Below the pieces are notes generated by a model, which was given only the letters and a program-made list of their open reading frames with translations, was not told the DNA's origin and did no database searches. Positions 31,354 to 38,120 of a stretch of 38,120 bases of DNA are shown in pieces (positions within the stretch are counted from its first letter, which is position 1; the number at the start of each line of letters is the position of its first letter). Position numbers and translations under genes: made by a program. The DNA comes from Oscillospiraceae bacterium (GTDB lineage Bacteria; Bacillota; Clostridia; Oscillospirales; Ruminococcaceae): contig JAGAJY010000101.1 in the NCBI GenBank assembly GCA_017848125.1, forward strand, positions 1 through 38,120, given 5' to 3'.

Positions 31354-32619
31354 ATGAACCCCGATAGTTTAACGCTCCCCATCATTATTTTCTGCGTGAT
31401 AATGTCAGCCTATTTTTCGGCAACAGAAACGGCATTTTCCTGCCTTAACCGCATAAGGATAAAAAATATGGCGGAAAAGGGAAGTAAAAAAGCTGCGCTT
31501 GTGCTGAGGCTTTCCGAAAATTACGACAGTATGCTTTCCACGATACTTATAGGCAACAACATTGTAAATATCCTCAGTGCGTCCCTTGCCACGGTACTTT
31601 TTGTAAATATGCTGGGAAGCGAAACAGGTCCTACCGTATCAACTGCCGTAACGACTGTAGTGGTGCTTATTTTCGGAGAAATATCTCCCAAAAGCATAGC
31701 CAAGGAATCCCCCGAAAGCTTTGCAATGTTTTCTGCACCTCTGCTTAAAATACTTATGACAGTCCTCACTCCCTTCAATTTCCTTTTCGGCCGGTGGAAA
31801 AGGCTGCTTTCCCTTATATTCAAAAGCCGTGACGACAGCGGTATCACCGAGGAGGAGCTGCTCTCTATTGTAGAGGAAGCAAGGCTTGACGGCGGAATAA
31901 ACGAGCAGGAGGGTATGCTCATAAGAAGCGCCATAGAGTTCACCGAAACCGAAGCCCGTGACATTCTCACACCGAGGATAGACATAACCGCCGTTCCCGA
32001 TAATGCGGACAGTGAGGAAATAGCCCGTGTTTTCAGAGAGACGGCGTATTCAAGAATACCTGTTTATGAGGACAGTATCGACAGGATAACGGGAGTTATC
32101 TATCAGAAGGATTTCCATAATTACGTTAAAAGCGGACAGAAGATTCTCAGCGAGATAATAAGACCCGTGCTATTCATTCCCGAAAACAAGAAGATAGATA
32201 TTCTTCTGAGGGAGCTTCAGCAGATGAAATCCCACATAGCTGTAGTGGCCGACGAATACGGCGGCACTATCGGACTTGTCACCCTTGAGGACATTCTCGA
32301 GGAGCTTGTAGGCGAGATATGGGACGAACACGATGAGGTAAGCAACGATTTTGAAAGAATATCCGACACCGAGCATATAGTTCTGGGAACAGCAAGCGCA
32401 GGAAAGCTTTTTGCATATCTGGAAGAAAAGGCAGATGAGACCGATGCCGCCACAGTAAGCGGCTGGCTTACCGAAAAGCTGGGGCATATCCCTGAGGCAG
32501 GCGACTGCATTGAGTTCGGCGCATATAGCATAACTGTAATATCCGCCGATGATAACCGTGCGGAGAAGCTCAGGGTAACAAAGCAAAGTGATGTAATGCA
32601 GACGGAAAGCGTTATGTAA
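31354..32619 (+). CDS. CNNM/CorC-type membrane protein with paired CBS domains (hemolysin C-like)
   Basis: 421 residues. An N-terminal CNNM (DUF21) part (1-190) starts with a membrane helix and carries SAYFSATETAFSCLNRIRIKN. Two CBS domains follow at about 205-325, with ARDILTPRIDITAVP and VVADEYGGTIGLVTLEDILEELVGEIWDE. A CorC_HlyC domain ends the protein (about 340-410). Such proteins are linked to magnesium/cobalt efflux and, less surely, to haemolysis. ATG 31354 has AAAGGA 7 bases before it; earlier in-frame starts lie in the leader. A terminator follows. Confidence 0.92.
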   Translation: MNPDSLTLPIIIFCVIMSAYFSATETAFSCLNRIRIKNMAEKGSKKAALVLRLSENYDSMLSTILIGNNIVNILSASLATVLFVNMLGSETGPTVSTAVTTVVVLIFGEISPKSIAKESPESFAMFSAPLLKILMTVLTPFNFLFGRWKRLLSLIFKSRDDSGITEEELLSIVEEARLDGGINEQEGMLIRSAIEFTETEARDILTPRIDITAVPDNADSEEIARVFRETAYSRIPVYEDSIDRITGVIYQKDFHNYVKSGQKILSEIIRPVLFIPENKKIDILLRELQQMKSHIAVVADEYGGTIGLVTLEDILEELVGEIWDEHDEVSNDFERISDTEHIVLGTASAGKLFAYLEEKADETDAATVSGWLTEKLGHIPEAGDCIEFGAYSITVISADDNRAEKLRVTKQSDVMQTESVM

Positions 32620-32624
32620 AGCTT

Positions 32625-32661
32625 AAAAGGGTATCAGACACCAAGCGTCTGATACCCTTTT
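32625..32661. terminator. Bidirectional terminator between convergent genes
   Basis: A perfect 15-bp stem (32625-32639, 32647-32661) with a 7-base loop; A4 and T4 are in the stem and further A/T follow on both sides. It overlaps the stop codon of the minus-strand gene. Confidence 0.88.
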
Positions 32662-33394
32662 AAAATTTTCTCTCTATCTCGTACCCTCGGAAAACCCTTT
32701 CCTTGGGCTTTTTTCTTGTTCTGCGCCGTGCGGCTATGTCAAGCATACGCTGCCTGAATTCCTGCCGCCTGAGAACTCTCTGCTTCTGCTTTTCCGAGCA
32801 GAAGATTATCCTTTGGGCGATTCGTTCGGAGTAAAAATATGTGTCCTTTATTGACGCCTGAGTTACCTCTTTGCCGCCGTTTTCGCTGTACCACCAGTAA
32901 TCAAAATCCGCCTTGCCCGATTCTGTTGAGGAATATGTCAGCCACCTTGCAGGGGCTTCAAAGAAGCGAGCCTTTCCCTTTACAATGACTCGTCTGCCGT
33001 TGCAGGTGACCTGCTCCACATCGCTAAGGTCAAATACCCACATTCTGCGGTGATGTGTCCTGCCGCTGTCATCAGAGCTTGTGTGGACATAATCGGAAAT
33101 AACCATCTGCTCGCCGAGGATCTCGATGTAGGTGTATTTTTTATGCCCCGAAAGCCTTGTGTTTGCGATTATTGCTGTCAGAAGAGAAACAGTGAAGCTG
33201 TAGGCAAAGGTCAGGAAAAAGCAGGTGATATACAGCTTGAAAAAATCGTGAGGGACATTCATTCTGCGGATTATGGCAAAATAGATTATTCCCAGAGCGG
33301 AAAATGCGGTCAGGGTGGGAATGTTTACCGCAAGCATAATCTTGTCAAAGCCCCTTGACAGCTTTTTTATGTCGCAGCGTATCATTTTGTGCAA
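32660..33394 (-). CDS. Two-TM membrane protein of unknown function with basic C-terminus
   Basis: 244 residues. Hydrophobic segments at about 20-42 and 52-76 form a hairpin. A beta-rich part follows (YTYIEILGEQMVISDYVHTS to ARFFEAP, about 85-155), with a likeness to YcxB-type C-terminal domains that I hold only tentatively. The last 50 residues are strongly basic (ARRRTRKKPKERVFRG) and could touch nucleic acid or acidic lipids. The only start well placed to the GGAGGG site is the TTG at 33394. It follows the two-component pair by 18 bases and is likely in the same operon, perhaps as its sensor helper or target; that is inference. Confidence 0.7.
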   Translation of the reverse strand: MHKMIRCDIKKLSRGFDKIMLAVNIPTLTAFSALGIIYFAIIRRMNVPHDFFKLYITCFFLTFAYSFTVSLLTAIIANTRLSGHKKYTYIEILGEQMVISDYVHTSSDDSGRTHHRRMWVFDLSDVEQVTCNGRRVIVKGKARFFEAPARWLTYSSTESGKADFDYWWYSENGGKEVTQASIKDTYFYSERIAQRIIFCSEKQKQRVLRRQEFRQRMLDIAARRRTRKKPKERVFRGYEIERKF

Positions 33395-33412
33395 TGAAGT
33401 TTCCCTCCCCGA

Positions 33413-34831
33413 TTACTTTTTCATCTCCTGTCTTACGGGCAGGACGATAACCACCGTCGTACCCATTCCCTGTTCGCTGAACACCTCAAGAGTGCCGCTG
33501 TGCATTGTGATTATCTCGTCAGCTACCGCAAGACCGATTCCCGAGCCTCGCTTGTTGTGGTTTGCACGGAAGAATTTGGTCTTTATCTTGGGAAGATCCT
33601 CCGGGGAAATTCCGCAGCCTGTGTCGCTGACCTCGATCTCTATCTTGTTTTCTCCCGAAAGGATAGCCTGTACGGTAACAAGACCGCCCTTTTCGGAGTA
33701 TTTTATGGCATTGTCGATTACGTTGATGAAAACCTGTCTGAGCCTGTTTCTGTCGCCGTAAACCGCAGGCAGATCCTCAGGCTCGGTATAGACAAGCTCT
33801 ATGCCCTCTTTCTTTGCCTTTTCGGTATAGATGAGCACAGCGTCACCCAGCTCTGCAAGAATATCAACATTGCCCTTGTTCAGGGTGAATTTGCCGTTCT
33901 GCATTCGTGAGAAGTCCAGAAGCTCCTCAACCATCTGGGAAAGACGTTCGGTCTCGGTGGTGATAACTCTCATTCCCTTGACAATGGTCTCACTGTCGTC
34001 GGGCATTGAGCCGATAGTCTCCGCCCAGCCCTTTATGGCGGTGAGAGGAGTTCTCAGCTCGTGGGAAACGCCTGAGATAAATTCGTTTCGCATAGCCTCG
34101 GACTGGGAAAGGTCATCTGCCATTCGGTTGACTATATCGCAAAGCTCGCCTATCTCATCGTCGCTGGTAACAGGTATCCTCACCGTGAAATCGCCTCTTG
34201 CGTATCTTCGTGCGGTAATTCCTACCTGTCTTACGGGAATAACGATGGATTTGATGAAATACATTCCCGAGAACATCATAAGGGCAAGGATAGCACCGCA
34301 GATCACCGCCGCTATGGTAATAAGCCCTGCTATCTGCCTGTCGATACGTTCTGTTGACGCAACTACTCTTATAACGCTGAAATCGCCCTTGGTATCGGGG
34401 GTCACTATGCTCATAGCCATGACCTTTTCACCGGACGGCAGTCTGCCTGTAAAGCTTCCTGATTTGCCGCTCTCAACAGCGTCAAAATAGTCCTGAGTGA
34501 TAACGTCACGGTCGGGCATAAAGCCCGAGGAGGTCATTGATACCTGTCCTGCGCCGCTGACCGTCATCAGCTCCATTCGGTTTTTCTCCGACCAGTTTTC
34601 CACTATGGAGCGCACCTCAGAGGAAAAGCTTGCGGGGTTATCGGCGTAATACTGCGACAGCATACCCGAAACGGTGTTCAGCTTTGAACTGAGATACTGC
34701 CTTGCGGAATTGTAAAAATAGAAGTTTATGAACGCCGAAAATGCCAGAAGAACGCTCATGAGCACAAGAAAAATTGCGCCTAAGCTGTTTACGAGCCATC
34801 TTCGGGTTATGGTTGCTCTTGAACGTTTGAT
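33413..34831 (-). CDS. Sensor histidine kinase, PhoR/ResE type (start codon unclear)
   Basis: About 472 residues if begun at the ATC codon 34831, 450 from the GTG at 34765. The longer form gives a natural N-terminus: a basic stretch, then a long membrane helix. Next come an extracellular sensor (about 40-170), a second helix, a HAMP linker, and the acceptor His in GVSHELRTPLT (235 in GTG numbering). The ATPase boxes NAIKYSEKGG, DTGCGISPEDLP and GSGIGLAVA follow. GGGAGG (34846-34841) sits 9 bases before the ATC, whereas the GTG has no ribosome site. It partners the response regulator encoded just upstream. Confidence 0.85.
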   Translation of the reverse strand: MKRSRATITRRWLVNSLGAIFLVLMSVLLAFSAFINFYFYNSARQYLSSKLNTVSGMLSQYYADNPASFSSEVRSIVENWSEKNRMELMTVSGAGQVSMTSSGFMPDRDVITQDYFDAVESGKSGSFTGRLPSGEKVMAMSIVTPDTKGDFSVIRVVASTERIDRQIAGLITIAAVICGAILALMMFSGMYFIKSIVIPVRQVGITARRYARGDFTVRIPVTSDDEIGELCDIVNRMADDLSQSEAMRNEFISGVSHELRTPLTAIKGWAETIGSMPDDSETIVKGMRVITTETERLSQMVEELLDFSRMQNGKFTLNKGNVDILAELGDAVLIYTEKAKKEGIELVYTEPEDLPAVYGDRNRLRQVFINVIDNAIKYSEKGGLVTVQAILSGENKIEIEVSDTGCGISPEDLPKIKTKFFRANHNKRGSGIGLAVADEIITMHSGTLEVFSEQGMGTTVVIVLPVRQEMKK

Positions 34832-34858
34832 TTGAAAGAACCTCCCGTCATACTGCGG

Positions 34859-35575
34859 TTATTTCTCGTTAGCTTTCCCGTCGGCGCACCATTTGTAGCC
34901 GAAGCCCCAGATGGTTGCGATATACTTGGGAGCTGAGGGCACGTCCTCCAGCTTCATACGCAGACGTCTGATATTAACGTCAACTATCTTGTCGTCGCCG
35001 TAGTAGCCGTCGCCCCAGATGTGATTGAGGATACTTGTTCTGTCAAGGGCGGTGTTCTGATTGTTCATAAAGTATTCAAGTATCTGATACTCGACCTGTG
35101 TAAGCTCTATATTTTCGCCGTTCTTTGCAACAGTCCTGCTCTTTGTGTTGAGAGAGAAAGGTCCTGATGTGATAACAGGGGATTTTTCCTCCTTCACAAA
35201 GGACATACTTACCCTGCGGTAAACAGCGTCTATCCTTGCAGTAAGCTCAGAGGGAGAAAAGGGCTTTGTAATGTAGTCATCTGCTCCAAGCATAAGACCG
35301 CTTACCTTGTCCATTTCCTGAGTTTTGGCGGAAAGCATGATTATGCCCAGAGTGCTGCTCTTTTTTCTCAGTTCCCTGCAAACCTGAAAGCCGTCAATGC
35401 CGGGCATCATAATATCAAGCAGAGCAATATCGAAATTGCCGTCCTCCTCGGCAAAGACTTCAAGAGCCTTTTCGCCGCAGTTGACATCTACGACCTCATA
35501 GCCTGCCCTTTTAAGGTTTATGACCACAAAGTCTCTGATAACGTCCTCGTCCTCACAGACAAGAATCCTTTTCAT
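34859..35575 (-). CDS. OmpR/PhoB-family response regulator
   Basis: 238 residues. Receiver domain with acidic pocket EDED at 8-11, phosphorylation site Asp54 in ALLDIMMPG, and Lys in ITKPFSP. The winged-helix domain (about 135-232) ends DVNIRRLRMKLE...YIATIWGFGYKW, the PhoB type. It is the first gene of the pair, with AAAGGA 9 bases before the ATG. Its target genes are not known; pullulanase upstream and the two-TM protein downstream lie on the same strand. Confidence 0.92.
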   Translation of the reverse strand: MKRILVCEDEDVIRDFVVINLKRAGYEVVDVNCGEKALEVFAEEDGNFDIALLDIMMPGIDGFQVCRELRKKSSTLGIIMLSAKTQEMDKVSGLMLGADDYITKPFSPSELTARIDAVYRRVSMSFVKEEKSPVITSGPFSLNTKSRTVAKNGENIELTQVEYQILEYFMNNQNTALDRTSILNHIWGDGYYGDDKIVDVNIRRLRMKLEDVPSAPKYIATIWGFGYKWCADGKANEK

Positions 35576-35616
35576 ATAAATCTGTCCTTTCTTTGTATAT
35601 TTTTATATAATCAGAA

Positions 35617-37560
35617 TTATTCGCCGTCCTCGTTTTTGGCGTAGGGTCTGCCCAGAACCATTACCGAATAGGGGTTCAGGGTGTAATCGTCATTTACGGT
35701 GTAAAGAGGGGTATTGCCTGCACGGTCACCGTCGATATATACATTCAGCTCGCTGAATGCGTGAAGGGTAACAGGCTCGGGAGAGGGATTGAGGAATACC
35801 GCAATTTCTTCAAGCTCGCAGTCGCCGTAAAGGGCAAAGCCCACAACTCTCTGAGCCATACGGTCAAAAAACTTCATATTCTTTCCCACTTCCTCAACGG
35901 TGGACATACGCAGAGCGGTGTGAGCCTTTCTGAACTCTATAAGACCCTTGTAATAATCGAAAACATCTTTGTATTCGGACTTTCTGTCCCATTTAAGGCT
36001 GTTTACGATATCGGGGGAATTGTAGCTGTTATGGTCAAAGGCACCGCCGGGAAGGGGCTTTGAGCGCAGGAATTCCTGACCTGCCTGAATAAAGGGGATT
36101 CCCTGAGAGAGCATTACCATAGCCGCCGCCATTTTATCCATACGCTTTCTTGTGTCTATGGAGTCGGTGGGGTTTGTATAGGCAAGCTTGTCCCACAGAG
36201 TCAGGTTATCGTGAGCTTCAACGTAGTTTACGGTCTGGCAGGGGGAAACCGACCATGAATATTTGTCAAGGTTAGGTATCTGGGGGTGAACGATTCGTCC
36301 GCACATAATTTCACGGACATAATCCTCAACGCCCATTGCGCCGTTAACATAGCCCTTGCTGCGGTTTTCAAAGTTATTTCCCTTGACGGTATCACGGAAA
36401 TCGTCGCTGAAATATGCCACATTGGGAGTATGACGGGCATTGAGCTTCATACATCTCTTGCTGTCGTGAAGGGGGGAATCGCCGCCTGTCCAGCCCTCGC
36501 CGTACATAATGATGTCGGGATTAAGCTCGTGAAGCTTCTCATATGCCATATTGATAGTCTCAATATCGTAAAGACCCATAAGGTCAAAGCGGAAGCCGTC
36601 TATCTTATACTCAGTCGCCCAGTAGATAAGGCTGTCGATGATGAATTTGCGCACCATGGCACGCTCGGTTGCGACCTCGTTTCCGCAGCCTGAGCCGTTG
36701 GAGAAGTATTCTCCGTTTTCGCCCCAGAGACGGTAGTAATACTTGGGAAAGGTCTTATTGAAGGGGGAATCGGCGGTTGCGTAGGTGTGGTTATAAACTA
36801 CGTCCATTACCACCTTTATGCCTGCGCAGTGGAGAGCGTGGATAAGCCTTTTGAACTCTGCCACTCTGGAAAAGCCGTCTGCGGGATTTACCGAATATGA
36901 GCCTTCGGGGAGATTGAAGTTCATAGGGTCATAGCCCCAGTTGAACTGCGGCTTGTGGGGCTGGGACTCATCAACAGTCTGATAGTCATAGCAGGGCATA
37001 AGGTGAACGTGGGTTATGCCAAGCTCTGTAAGGTGGTCAATGCCGATGCTGTCGCCCGAGGAATTTATAAGCCCCTTTTCCACCATTGCAAGGAATCTGC
37101 CCTTATAGCAGAAATTACCGCTCTTGTCTATGGAGAAATCACGGACGTGCATTTCGTATATAACTGCGTCCGCATAGGAATTCATAGGCTGGGGGTGATA
37201 ATTGTGCCAGCCTGCGGGGTTTGTGGCTTCAAGGTCTATTACCATACCCATTGCGCCGTTTGTGCCTGCGCTTCGGGCATATATGTCGATAGTTTCCTCA
37301 ACAAGGTCATCGTGACGTATCTCGTATGTATAGTAAACGCCGTTCAGGTCGCCGTGGGCAACCTTTTCCCATACGCCCTTTCTGCTTTTTTCCATAGGCA
37401 TACGGCGGTATGGCTTTTCATCTGTGCAGCTTCTGTAGAGAAGCACAGCCGCATCGTTGGCAAGAGGCGACCACACCTTGAAAACGGTCTTGTCCTTTGA
37501 ATAAACTGCACCCAGATCGTCCCCCGTATAGGCGTATTTTTTGTCCACTTCGGAAAACAT
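35617..37560 (-). CDS. pulA: Type I pullulanase (GH13)
   Basis: Debranches alpha-1,6 links of pullulan, starch and glycogen dextrins. 647 residues, no signal peptide, so it works on imported or stored glucan in the cytoplasm. An N-terminal CBM48-like domain (about 10-110: KTVFKVWSPLANDAAVLLY) precedes the barrel. The type I signature FNWGYDPMNFNLPEGSYS is near 205. VVYNHT, GFRFDLMG (nucleophile Asp near 326), MYGEGWTGG (acid/base Glu near 354) and NYVEAHDNLTLWDKL (the last catalytic Asp) complete the set of GH13 motifs. AAAGGA is 9 bases before the ATG. Confidence 0.93.
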   Translation of the reverse strand: MFSEVDKKYAYTGDDLGAVYSKDKTVFKVWSPLANDAAVLLYRSCTDEKPYRRMPMEKSRKGVWEKVAHGDLNGVYYTYEIRHDDLVEETIDIYARSAGTNGAMGMVIDLEATNPAGWHNYHPQPMNSYADAVIYEMHVRDFSIDKSGNFCYKGRFLAMVEKGLINSSGDSIGIDHLTELGITHVHLMPCYDYQTVDESQPHKPQFNWGYDPMNFNLPEGSYSVNPADGFSRVAEFKRLIHALHCAGIKVVMDVVYNHTYATADSPFNKTFPKYYYRLWGENGEYFSNGSGCGNEVATERAMVRKFIIDSLIYWATEYKIDGFRFDLMGLYDIETINMAYEKLHELNPDIIMYGEGWTGGDSPLHDSKRCMKLNARHTPNVAYFSDDFRDTVKGNNFENRSKGYVNGAMGVEDYVREIMCGRIVHPQIPNLDKYSWSVSPCQTVNYVEAHDNLTLWDKLAYTNPTDSIDTRKRMDKMAAAMVMLSQGIPFIQAGQEFLRSKPLPGGAFDHNSYNSPDIVNSLKWDRKSEYKDVFDYYKGLIEFRKAHTALRMSTVEEVGKNMKFFDRMAQRVVGFALYGDCELEEIAVFLNPSPEPVTLHAFSELNVYIDGDRAGNTPLYTVNDDYTLNPYSVMVLGRPYAKNEDGE

Positions 37561-37596
37561 ATATCATAATCCTTTCTGCTTTATATTTCTTTAATC

Positions 37597-37637
37597 ATAG
37601 TTAACTATATTATATAACATTTTTCGGGATTTGTAAA
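37597..37637 (-). promoter_or_regulatory. pulA promoter with palindromic operator-like site
   Basis: On the minus strand, TTTACA (37637-37632), 17 bases, TATAAT (37614-37609). The perfect 12-base palindrome ATAGTTAACTAT (37597-37608) directly follows the -10 box at the start site. Confidence 0.7.
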
Positions 37638-37709
37638 GTCCAAAATTTCATCGGCGGCGCATTGTATAATAGTTCTAACGAAAAAGCTTGGAATTGGCGA
37701 AAATGACGG

Positions 37710-37738
37710 TTGCAAAAGGCTTGGCAATATGTTATAAT
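37710..37738 (+). promoter_or_regulatory. Promoter of the secreted protein gene at the window end
   Basis: TTGCAA (37710-37715), 17 bases, TATAAT (37733-37738). The leader would be about 115 bases. Confidence 0.7.
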
Positions 37739-37770
37739 TTATTATGTAAAGCTATTTTTACAATAGTTTC

Positions 37771-37831
37771 CGTTTCCGCAGACACAGCCGCTCCCATTCG
37801 GCGGCATCTCTTTGCGGATTCTGTGGAAACG
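37771..37831 (+). promoter_or_regulatory. Structured 5' leader of the secreted protein gene
   Basis: A 12-bp stem with one G-U pair (37771-37782, 37820-37831) encloses a second hairpin GCCGC/GCGGC (about 37787-37804). No T run follows, and the ribosome site AAGGAGGAG lies about 15 bases downstream. It may be an mRNA stabiliser or a regulatory element. Confidence 0.5.
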
Positions 37832-37861
37832 TTATCATTTTATTTAAGGAGGAGATAAAAA

Positions 37862-38120
37862 ATGAAGCTGAAAAAGATTTTAGCGTCTTTGACAGCGGCG
37901 GCTATGGCTGTTACCACTATGGCATTTGCGCCTGTGAGTGTAAGTGCGGCAAGTTATATGGATTTCGGTTCAAGTAACGGTTCTTGGACTCAGGGAACTT
38001 TTGTAAGCAGTTCATCAGCCGAAATGAGCGGAGTAGATGTTTCGGAAGTTACCTCCGTTAAATTCAATGCAGTTGCATATGACATCAACTGGGGTTGGAA
38101 TAACGGCAAATTCACCGTTG
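37862..38120 (+). CDS. Secreted protein, N-terminal part (cut by window end)
   Basis: 86 codons are visible and the frame is open at the window edge. A classical signal peptide (MKLKKILASLTAAAMAV then MAFAPVSVSAA) has a likely cleavage after SVSA near residue 32, with no lipobox. The mature part starts as a Ser/Gly/aromatic-rich beta-type sequence (NGSWTQGTF, DINWGWNNGKF), as in carbohydrate-binding or cell-surface modules of cellulose-degrading Ruminococci. The strong GGAGGAG ribosome site suggests high expression. The catalytic part, if any, is outside the window. Confidence 0.75.
   Translation, partial: MKLKKILASLTAAAMAVTTMAFAPVSVSAASYMDFGSSNGSWTQGTFVSSSSAEMSGVDVSEVTSVKFNAVAYDINWGWNNGKFTV

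Noticed and set aside
34808..34851. A 14-codon ATG ORF between the response regulator and kinase genes
   Set aside because: It has no ribosome site of its own and overlaps the kinase ribosome site; nothing shows it is translated.

Overview
The window looks like chromosome of a fibre-degrading gut Firmicute, most like Ruminococcus (Oscillospiraceae). The reasons are plant-polysaccharide enzymes of families GH5, GH43, GH3 and GH13, AAAGGA/GGAGG-type ribosome sites, sharply conserved TTGACN-N17-TATAAT promoters, a T-box-like leader before pheS, and housekeeping genes of Firmicute type. The genus is inferred from gene content, not from a marker gene. I see no rRNA, CRISPR array, prophage or insertion-sequence transposase.

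Layout. 1-3200: the end of a membrane protein gene, an S4-less pseudouridine synthase and asparagine synthetase B. 3250-4830: a Phd/YefM-RelE type toxin-antitoxin pair and a DMT-type membrane protein. 4818-5024: a small non-coding inverted-repeat (MITE-like) element whose ends supply the stop codons of both convergent neighbours. 5015-7232 (minus): GNAT protein, tsaE, tsaB. 7400-9013 (minus): a TerD stress protein and a small membrane protein, separated by a short 33-bp tandem repeat. 9267-11759: a coiled-coil/one-TM protein and a VanY-type carboxypeptidase lipoprotein with duplicated Ig-like domains. 11815-12108 (minus): a small membrane-protein reading frame with no standard start codon.

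12250-17274 is a carbohydrate locus: secreted GH5 lipoprotein, sugar-binding lipoprotein, cytoplasmic GH43 and an AraC regulator. No permease genes are present. Next come tRNA-Leu(TAG), a second AraC regulator and a cupin. On the minus strand, 18741-20320 holds an ECF S-component, a small P-loop kinase and a YaiI-like protein. 20401-24249 holds a KdpDE-like two-component system read directly into a GH3 glycosidase gene, and a Na/Pi-cotransporter-like gene is divergent from it.

26300-31123 is the phenylalanyl-tRNA synthetase region: a T-box-like leader with a UUC specifier but no visible UGGN bulge, pheS, two small unknown genes, then pheT. 31150-32619: a leader with a possible 18-codon ORF and a strong hairpin, then a CNNM/CorC-type membrane protein. 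32660-37560 (minus): an unknown membrane protein, a PhoR/PhoB-like two-component pair and a type I pullulanase. The window ends inside a gene for a secreted protein with a structured 5' leader.

Together the genes suggest polymer attack outside the cell (GH5 and probably the last, cut-off gene), capture of oligosaccharides by the binding protein, and cytoplasmic processing by GH43, GH3 and pullulanase under AraC and two-component control. No single large novel system is evident. The points most worth a second look are the element-donated stop codons, genes with apparent ATT/ATC starts, the T-box lacking UGGN, the split pheST operon and the KdpDE-GH3 operon.
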